Below, one piece after another: positions 7,857-13,137 of a stretch of DNA of 13,137 nt; positions within the stretch are counted from its first letter, which is position 1; every line of letters begins with the position of its first letter. Both the position numbers and the translations under genes were made by a program. The DNA comes from Bacteroidales bacterium (lineage in GTDB: Bacteria; Bacteroidota; Bacteroidia; Bacteroidales; UBA1556). The stretch is from positions 1 to 13,137 of the forward strand of contig JAOZSY010000028.1 in the NCBI GenBank assembly GCA_029939445.1, in the 5' to 3' direction. Under the pieces are notes generated by a model, which was not told the DNA's origin, ran no database searches, and saw only the letters and a program-made list of their open reading frames with translations.

Positions 7857-10226
7857 ATGAGATATTTATTAATCCTAATAATAACGCTAATAGCATTAAA
7901 ATCAAATGCTCAAGTACAATGCTCACACTTTAATGTAATAACTAAAGCAAGCGCATCGGATAGTATTGACGTATTACACTATAATATTGATTTGGATATA
8001 ATATATCTAAGTCAGCACAAAATTGAAGGAAATACTACTCTTAGCATTATTCCAAAAGCTAATAATACTAACTTTATTTCCCTTGATTTACAAAGTTTAA
8101 TTGTTGATTCTATTATTATTGACAATAGTACAATTACAAACTGGACTTATAATGATACACTCATTTATATTCCACTGAATAGCAGCATAAATACTACCGA
8201 CACTATCATTTGTCAAGTATTTTACCATGGCAATCCACAGAAAGACCCATCGGGCTGGGGAGGTTTTTATTTTAGCAACGACTCTACCTTTGCTTTTAAT
8301 ATGGCAGTAGGAATGCAGGACGACCCACATAATTATGGTAGAATTTGGTATCCTTGTGCCGATAATTTTACCGATAGAGCTACTTATGATTTTGAGATTA
8401 CGGTAAAAAATAATAAAACTGCTATTTGCAATGGCACTTTATCAAATACCTCCACAGCTACAAATACTAAAACTTATACTTGGGAGCTACATAATGATAT
8501 CCCAACATATTTGGCAAGTGTCGCCATTGGTCCGTATGTGGCTGTTATGGACACATTTATTTCCATGACTGGCGATAGTATTCCCATTTCAATATATGTT
8601 ACTCAAGATAAAATAGCTGCTGCAAATGGTAGCTTCGAAAACTTAAAGGTTATTCTCGAAGCTTTTGAATACTACTACGGGCCATATCGTTGGGAACGCA
8701 TTGGTTATGTAGGCGTACCTTTTAACTCTGGCGCAATGGAGCATGCCACAAGCATACATATTGGCTCTGGCTATATAAATGGCAGCAAAACTTATGAAAC
8801 ACTTATTGCTCATGAGCTCAGTCACCATTGGTTTGGCAACTTGGTAACCTGCCATAGTGCCCCCGATATGTGGCTAAACGAAGGCTGGGCTAGTTTTTCG
8901 GAATCAATGTATCAGGAATACGTATATGGCCGCGACAATTATGTGGATTATATGCGTGATATGCATTATAATGTTATCAAAAGTGCACATATTAGTGATG
9001 GCGGTTATAGAGCAGTTGCAGGAGTACCACATGACTATACTTATGGCAGCACTGTATATAAAAAGGGCGCAACCATAGCACATAGTTTAAGAGGATATTT
9101 GGGAGATGACAAATTCTTTAGTATGCTAAGAGCATATATGTCGCAGAAAGCTTTTAGCGATCAAACTTCTATTCAGTTTAGAGATTTTATTACTTCCAAT
9201 ACTGGTATAAATATGAACGATTTTTTCGACTCATGGGTTTTTGAAGAAGGTTTTTCAGAATTTTATGCAAACTCGTGGGCAATATTACCTTCAGCAAGTA
9301 TTTATACTTTAGTTAATGTGAAAGCTCGTCAAGGACTTCATCATAAACCCAATTATGCAAATAGCAATAGAATGCCAATTACATTTATGGATGATGCATG
9401 GAACAGAAAAGATACTATCCTACAATTCTCTGGGCAAAGTGGTAGCGAGGATTTTAATCTTGATTTTGAGCCTACAGTTGTTTTTACAGACTTAAATCAC
9501 ACTATTGCTGATGCAACTATTGACTACGATTTAGTAATAAAAAATACTGGGAATAAGGATTACTCTCAGTTATATTTCAAAATGGAAATAGAGCAAATAA
9601 CTGATTCGGCATTATTTCAGATTACACATCACTGGGCTGCACCCGATACTGCTGGTACATCCTACGATGGGATGAGAATTTCCAATAATAGATATTGGAC
9701 TATTGCAGCAAACAATACTGATAATTTTAAAGTAAATGCTAGTTTTCGTTATTGGAGATCTTCAGGTCTCGATAATGAAATTATAATATCGCCTGATGAT
9801 TCTGTAGTAGTATTATACCGACCAAATGCTGAGTTCGACTGGCAAAAGATAGCTTTTGTGAAAAGTGGAAGTTGGGTAGCAGGATACTTAAAAGTTGAGG
9901 ATGCTAAACCAGGAGAATACACAATTGCTGTCTACGATTTTAATTATTTAAGCATAGATAATACTTCCATAAAGGATTTAGAAATAAAAGTTAGCCCTAA
10001 TCCTAGCGACGCTATTTTCAATATTGAGGGGGATTTTAGTTTTCCTGCTCATGGAATAATCTACGATACCATTGGTAGAATTGTTCATACTTTCGACTTT
10101 GTAAATAATGGAGATAACAGCTCCTATAAATGGGAAGCTAATGATATTGCTAATGGGTCATATTATATCAATATCTTTAAGAAAGATCAAACATTAATCT
10201 ATAATTCAACAATTATAAAGAGGTAG
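7857..10226 (+). CDS. Secreted M1-family metallopeptidase with T9SS sorting domain
   Basis: This is a zinc aminopeptidase-N-like enzyme of 789 residues from the chosen start. The frame is open from 7743, but the ATG at 7857 begins a clean signal peptide (MRYLLILIITLIALKSNAQ), whereas the upstream extension lacks one. Active-site motifs are complete: GAMEH (292-296), HELSH (319-323) with zinc ligands H319 and H323, E342 in NEGWAS as third ligand after 18 residues, and Y401 in VYKKGA as the probable transition-state tyrosine. The helical ERAP1-like C-terminal domain of long M1 enzymes is absent. Instead there are beta-rich segments and a C-terminal type A T9SS domain (about 706-789) opening with VSPNPS. 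The protein should therefore be exported by Sec, then carried across the outer membrane by T9SS, and degrade peptides outside the cell. Confidence 0.93.
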   Translation: MRYLLILIITLIALKSNAQVQCSHFNVITKASASDSIDVLHYNIDLDIIYLSQHKIEGNTTLSIIPKANNTNFISLDLQSLIVDSIIIDNSTITNWTYNDTLIYIPLNSSINTTDTIICQVFYHGNPQKDPSGWGGFYFSNDSTFAFNMAVGMQDDPHNYGRIWYPCADNFTDRATYDFEITVKNNKTAICNGTLSNTSTATNTKTYTWELHNDIPTYLASVAIGPYVAVMDTFISMTGDSIPISIYVTQDKIAAANGSFENLKVILEAFEYYYGPYRWERIGYVGVPFNSGAMEHATSIHIGSGYINGSKTYETLIAHELSHHWFGNLVTCHSAPDMWLNEGWASFSESMYQEYVYGRDNYVDYMRDMHYNVIKSAHISDGGYRAVAGVPHDYTYGSTVYKKGATIAHSLRGYLGDDKFFSMLRAYMSQKAFSDQTSIQFRDFITSNTGINMNDFFDSWVFEEGFSEFYANSWAILPSASIYTLVNVKARQGLHHKPNYANSNRMPITFMDDAWNRKDTILQFSGQSGSEDFNLDFEPTVVFTDLNHTIADATIDYDLVIKNTGNKDYSQLYFKMEIEQITDSALFQITHHWAAPDTAGTSYDGMRISNNRYWTIAANNTDNFKVNASFRYWRSSGLDNEIIISPDDSVVVLYRPNAEFDWQKIAFVKSGSWVAGYLKVEDAKPGEYTIAVYDFNYLSIDNTSIKDLEIKVSPNPSDAIFNIEGDFSFPAHGIIYDTIGRIVHTFDFVNNGDNSSYKWEANDIANGSYYINIFKKDQTLIYNSTIIKR

Positions 10227-10255
10227 GATTAACAACTTAAAAATAGAAAATAATT

Positions 10256-11260
10256 ATGGTAACGATTTTAATTTTCGGCTTATTATTTGGCTTTCTAATG
10301 CAATATGGTAAGGTTAATAGAAATGATGTAATAAGTGGAATGGCAACTTTAGAGGATTTTACAGTTATTAAAACTATAGGTCTTGCAATAGGCATCGGTA
10401 TTATTATACTAGGTTTAGAAATAGGATTGGGACTAGCTTCCTTTCATGTAAAACCATTGATTCTGGGAGGTATTATTCTTGGAGGATTACTTTTTGGATT
10501 TGGAATGGCAATATTGGGGTACTGTCCTGGAACACTCGCAATTTCATTGGGAGAAGGTTCTATTGATGCATTTGTAGGTATAATTGGCGGATTGATTGGC
10601 GGATTAGTTTTTACTCTATTATTACCATTTATTGGTAATTTTCTTGGTCCCAATTATGGCAGTATTTCATTAAATTCACTTATGGGAACTAATTCTTTAT
10701 ATTATATCCTTATTACATTTATAGGATTATTAATGATAGTTCTAGCTTTTTGGATAAATAAAAAAGAAAGCACTAAAAGTGATAGTAAATGGGTTGTTAC
10801 TGGTATTGGATTAGGAATATTGAATCCAATTGTATTTTTATCCATCACAACTAATCGACCCATTGGCGCATCAACATCTTTTCCATATTTAGCAGATCTA
10901 TTATCAGGAATAACCAATAATGATTATTTTGCAAAAATTGAAACTCCTGGAAATTGGGAGTTAATATTTTTGAGTGGGGCATTTATTGCAGCTCTTCTTA
11001 TTTCCCTAATAAAAAAAGAGTTCAAGTTTGCTCTAATATACAGCCGATGGGAGTACTATAAAGGATCGTCTGCAATAAAAAGAATTATCTGGGCCTTTAT
11101 TGGTGGATTTATTCTTGTTTTTGGAGCAAGAATGGCTGGTGGTTGCACAAGTGGGCATATCCTTTCGGGGGGAATGCAAATAGCAGTCAGCAGCATAATT
11201 TTTGCTATTTTTACATTTGTTGGTCTACTGGCTATGGGCAAATTATTTTATCATAAATAA
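10256..11260 (+). CDS. YeeE/YedE-family membrane protein (thiosulfate-permease-like)
   Basis: This 334-residue polytopic membrane protein has about nine or ten hydrophobic segments and two related halves. Each half carries a glycine-rich cysteine motif: GYCPGT (C90) and GGCTSGH (C297). These are hallmarks of the YeeE/YedE (DUF395) family, whose characterised member TsuA imports thiosulfate by passing it along conserved cysteines. Those two are the only cysteines in this protein. The third, middle cysteine described for TsuA seems absent; the comparable stretch may be RPIGASTSFPY. No TusA/YeeD sulfurtransferase gene is adjacent, although those often accompany YeeE. It starts 29 bases after the peptidase gene, so it may be read through from it, but no functional link is apparent. 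The substrate could be thiosulfate or another sulfur or selenium species. Confidence 0.88.
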   Translation: MVTILIFGLLFGFLMQYGKVNRNDVISGMATLEDFTVIKTIGLAIGIGIIILGLEIGLGLASFHVKPLILGGIILGGLLFGFGMAILGYCPGTLAISLGEGSIDAFVGIIGGLIGGLVFTLLLPFIGNFLGPNYGSISLNSLMGTNSLYYILITFIGLLMIVLAFWINKKESTKSDSKWVVTGIGLGILNPIVFLSITTNRPIGASTSFPYLADLLSGITNNDYFAKIETPGNWELIFLSGAFIAALLISLIKKEFKFALIYSRWEYYKGSSAIKRIIWAFIGGFILVFGARMAGGCTSGHILSGGMQIAVSSIIFAIFTFVGLLAMGKLFYHK

Positions 11261-11311
11261 ATAAAGCTCTTATTATTCTAAACCAAAAACAATAAAAGAC
11301 TAACTAATCTA

Positions 11312-11328
11312 TTCACTCACAAAGTGAA
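11312..11328. promoter_or_regulatory. Dyad-symmetric site overlapping the -33 region of the OmpA-domain gene
   Basis: TTCACTCACAAAGTGAA has 6-base arms TTCACT and AGTGAA around a 5-base centre. The left arm lies about 25 bases upstream of the -7 box at 11337, where a -33 element should be, and no TTG is present there. A third half-site, AGTGAA, occurs at 11359-11364, just downstream of the expected transcription start. The arrangement would suit a dimeric regulator, activator or repressor. The same TTYACT-N5-AGTRAA pattern occurs at 302-318. Confidence 0.35.
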
Positions 11329-11336
11329 AGTTTTAC

Positions 11337-11344
11337 TATCTTTG
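11337..11344 (+). promoter_or_regulatory. Bacteroidota-type -7 promoter box of the OmpA-domain gene
   Basis: TATCTTTG matches the TAnnTTTG consensus exactly. It lies 31 bases upstream of the ATG at 11376, giving a leader of about 25 bases. The -33 position has no TTG but is occupied by a dyad, which suggests a regulated promoter. The upstream gene ends at 11260, so an independent promoter is expected here. Confidence 0.6.
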
Positions 11345-11375
11345 AATTTCAATAATAAAGTGAATAATTTTGACA

Positions 11376-12629
11376 ATGAACATAAAGTATTTTCACCAGC
11401 TTAGATTTACCCTAATAATAACTCTACTTTTTATTATTACAGAGCCTGTATTTTCTCAAAAGATAATCATTACTGAGAAGAATGCCGATTGTAATTCTGC
11501 CATTGATATAAGTGGAAGGATGAATATTGCAGCCTCAGCACCAATTTCTTTCGGAAGCATTAATGAAATAAGTTCGAATAAAAGAGATATTTACTACTTT
11601 GAGAATGAGCATTATACTGTTTGGTATAGTTTTGTTCCAGAAAAAAATGCTTTATTAAGCTTTACAATTAGCCCAGATAAAGCTACTGACGATTATGATT
11701 TTATATTATTTGAATGCCCAACAAACGATTGCTGCAATGGCATTAAAAATAAAACCATTAAACCCATTAGAACAAATATCTCCAGAACTAAGGTATATGC
11801 TGATGGCATTACAGGGCTTAACGATTATGCGATTCAAGAATATGTGCACGAAGGCAAGGGCGATAATTTTAGCAAATCAGTAGTTATAAAAAAAGGTGTA
11901 AAATACATTCTACTGCTCGATAATGTATATGGTGGCACTGGTGGTCATTCCATTAGTTTTGAATATGGACCTATAAAAAAAGAACGTATAAGAACTACTA
12001 AGCCAAAACTGAATCTAAATATTGTTGAGAATAAAACTAATAAACTTTTAGAAGCCGATATTACTATTATTCATTTTGATAAAGACCATAATACGGATAC
12101 TACTATTAAGAGCGGCTCTTCGTTATTTATGCCATTAAATATTGGTGAATTTTATGAACTAAGAATAAAGAAAGACAACTACTTACTTGAGGAATTAAGC
12201 ATAAGGGCACATGATGACGACTCACTTATTACAAAAACTGTTGTATTAACAATGGCCAATGTGGGAGCTAGTTTTGAGCTTAAGAAATTATATTTTAGAG
12301 GAGGAACAGCACAATTTACTGGGCAGTACAAAAATATACTAATGAAACTACTGAGGGTTATGAAAGAAAACCCATCATTAAAAATTAAAATTATTGGCCA
12401 CGTAAATAGGCCTAATGGCAGTTACCGACAAAAGAGTGAAGAGTATTATAATCAACTATCAATTGATAGGGCAAAAGCAGTTTCGGACTATCTTATCAAA
12501 AGAGGGATATCAGAGGGTAGGCTTGATTTTTTTGGAGTTGGATATTCCGAAATGATTTACCCTGATGCAACTAAGCAGAGCGAAATGCAGAAAAATAGAC
12601 GTGTAGAAATTATAGTTACTGATTTCTAA
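11376..12629 (+). CDS. Secreted envelope protein with PPC-like region and C-terminal OmpA domain
   Basis: This protein has 417 residues from the ATG at 11376. An in-frame TTG at 11370 is possible but adds nothing to the signal peptide (about residues 1-28, ending PVFSQ). Residues about 36-195 resemble the PPC-like beta-sandwich common in Bacteroidota surface proteins, with cues VWYSF, DYDFILFECP and YILLLDNVYGG. A linker rich in Lys and Arg and a small beta region (about 205-295) follow. The OmpA/MotB-type peptidoglycan-binding domain covers about 300-412: LKKLYFRGG, KIIGHVN, LSIDRAKAVSDYL, and the closing RRVEII. The arginine that contacts diaminopimelate is present (R365), but the partner aspartate of the usual GHTD motif is asparagine (N344). 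The likely role is tethering the outer membrane to peptidoglycan. Without an obvious N-terminal porin barrel it may be periplasmic or lie on the inner leaflet. Confidence 0.87.
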   Translation: MNIKYFHQLRFTLIITLLFIITEPVFSQKIIITEKNADCNSAIDISGRMNIAASAPISFGSINEISSNKRDIYYFENEHYTVWYSFVPEKNALLSFTISPDKATDDYDFILFECPTNDCCNGIKNKTIKPIRTNISRTKVYADGITGLNDYAIQEYVHEGKGDNFSKSVVIKKGVKYILLLDNVYGGTGGHSISFEYGPIKKERIRTTKPKLNLNIVENKTNKLLEADITIIHFDKDHNTDTTIKSGSSLFMPLNIGEFYELRIKKDNYLLEELSIRAHDDDSLITKTVVLTMANVGASFELKKLYFRGGTAQFTGQYKNILMKLLRVMKENPSLKIKIIGHVNRPNGSYRQKSEEYYNQLSIDRAKAVSDYLIKRGISEGRLDFFGVGYSEMIYPDATKQSEMQKNRRVEIIVTDF

Positions 12630-12804
12630 AATTGATAAAACCTAATGGCAATTTCATTTAAATGATGTATTATATAGATCTTTAGTATGTTAATTATACT
12701 CCTAAAATCATTAAATGCTGTACTTAATTGAAATATATTTATAAAAAGTCATCGAATTAATCTAATTAACTACTTTCTGCAAGCGAAAAATAGTAATATA
12801 TTTC

Positions 12805-12870
12805 TTATCATTAGCCCGCCTACCGGATTTCCTCCCGTAGGGATGGATGGCAGGCGTAAGCCTATGATAA
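12805..12870. repeat. GC-rich imperfect inverted-repeat element (possible REP or MITE-like repeat)
   Basis: This 66-base element is much richer in G and C than its surroundings and folds on itself in three layers. The outer stem is TTATCAT (12805-12811) with ATGATAA (12864-12870). The middle stem pairs CGCCTACC (12817-12824) with GGCAGGCG (12849-12856) with one A-C mismatch. The inner hairpin is CCTCCC against GGGATGG around the loop GTA (12837-12839), with one bulged base. The composition jump and symmetry suggest a mobile or dispersed repeat. A bidirectional transcription stop is an alternative. Confidence 0.55.
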
Positions 12871-12935
12871 AATTATAGCAATTTCATAATAATAATATGA
12901 CTAAAATTAATTAGATTTATTATTCTTTTTTTATA

Positions 12936-12943
12936 TAATTTTG
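12936..12943 (+). promoter_or_regulatory. Possible -7 promoter box for the gene at 13023
   Basis: TAATTTTG fits TAnnTTTG exactly. It is 79 bases upstream of the ATG at 13023, giving a leader of about 70 bases. No TTG stands at the expected -33 distance, so support rests on the single box and its position in the gap. Confidence 0.4.
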
Positions 12944-13022
12944 AAAATTGAATTAGAACCTTAGAATCCCTAATAGATAAATATTTATTAACTCATTACA
13001 AATAACAAAACACAAACAATAA

Positions 13023-13137
13023 ATGAAAAATATTTTTTTAAGTATAGCCCTAATATTTGCAGTGGTTACTGCATCATTTGCACAAGCAAAGACAAATACT
13101 GAAACTGAAAAACAAATTTCTCTTGAAGACATCTGGA
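13023..13137 (+). CDS. Secreted protein, 5' end only; probably S9 (dipeptidyl peptidase IV-type) peptidase
   Basis: The reading frame is open from the ATG at 13023 to the window edge (38 codons, cut off by the edge). It starts with a clear signal peptide, MKNIFLSIALIFAVVTASFA followed by QAKT. The mature protein opens with a short charged stretch and then ISLEDIW. In Bacteroidota dipeptidyl peptidase IV precursors (S9B), a segment of the form (I/L)(S/T)LEDIW near the mature N-terminus is typical, which is the only basis for the name. No catalytic residue is within the window, so the identity remains tentative. The signal peptide and the gene call are firm. Confidence 0.65.
   Translation, partial: MKNIFLSIALIFAVVTASFAQAKTNTETEKQISLEDIW

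Larger units (their letters stand above)
12630..13022. other. Non-coding region with GC-rich inverted repeat and promoter
   Basis: No gene can be supported in these 393 bases. Shortly after the OmpA-domain gene there is a 12-base perfect palindrome, TCATTTAAATGA (12654-12665). A GC-rich inverted-repeat element occupies 12805-12870 and a TAnnTTTG promoter box lies at 12936-12943 for the gene starting at 13023. The remaining sequence is plain AT-rich DNA. No intrinsic terminator with a clear T-run was found for the OmpA-domain gene. Confidence 0.6.

Noticed and set aside
11261..11311. Terminator after the YeeE-like gene
   Set aside because: The segments TCTTATTATT and AATAAAAGA are only partly complementary, and no strong stem or T-run is present.
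11370..11375. TTG start two codons before the ATG of the OmpA-domain gene
   Set aside because: The ATG at 11376 gives a normal signal peptide and a suitable leader after the -7 box; TTG starts are rare and nothing favours this one.

Overview
The window looks like chromosomal DNA from a Gram-negative member of the Bacteroidota (Flavobacteriia/Cytophagia/Bacteroidales type). The reasons are: strongly AT-rich sequence with almost no Shine-Dalgarno sites; promoter boxes of the Bacteroidota TAnnTTTG (-7) type; a secreted peptidase ending in a type IX secretion (T9SS) sorting domain; a TolC/MFP pair with Bacteroidota-style sequence; and a PPC-like plus OmpA-domain protein of a form common in this phylum. 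The exact taxon cannot be read from the sequence.

Layout. Bases 1-417 are non-coding and repeat-rich: two copies of a 20-base repeat flank a perfect 12-bp hairpin, with a GC-richer block and a dyad-symmetric site further in. Bases 418-4867 (+) form one tightly packed four-gene unit: an MBL-fold hydrolase, an ABC-2 exporter ATPase, its permease, and an LTA-synthase-family membrane sulfatase/phosphotransferase. The first three genes overlap by 1 and 4 bases and the fourth follows after 15 bases. Bases 4913-7740 (-) hold a two-gene efflux unit, transcribed TolC first and then the periplasmic adaptor. It converges on the first operon and has no inner-membrane pump beside it. From 7857 (+) come a secreted M1-family metallopeptidase with a T9SS C-terminal domain, a YeeE/YedE-family (thiosulfate-permease-like) membrane protein, and an OmpA-domain envelope protein with its own TAnnTTTG promoter. 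Bases 12630-13022 are non-coding and carry a striking GC-rich inverted-repeat element. The last 115 bases are the start of a secreted protein whose first residues resemble a dipeptidyl peptidase IV (S9) precursor.

How the genes fit together. Almost everything here concerns the cell envelope or traffic across it: ABC export, a periplasmic-facing phosphotransferase, a tripartite efflux adaptor and channel, a secreted peptidase, a sulfur-compound permease, and a peptidoglycan-associated outer-membrane protein. No phage, transposase, CRISPR or defence genes are seen. I did not find a clearly new multi-gene system. The least ordinary signals are the LTA-synthase-like gene locked into an operon with an ABC exporter and an MBL hydrolase, the pump-less TolC-adaptor pair, the two repeat elements, and a dyad with symmetric base changes shared by two upstream regions.
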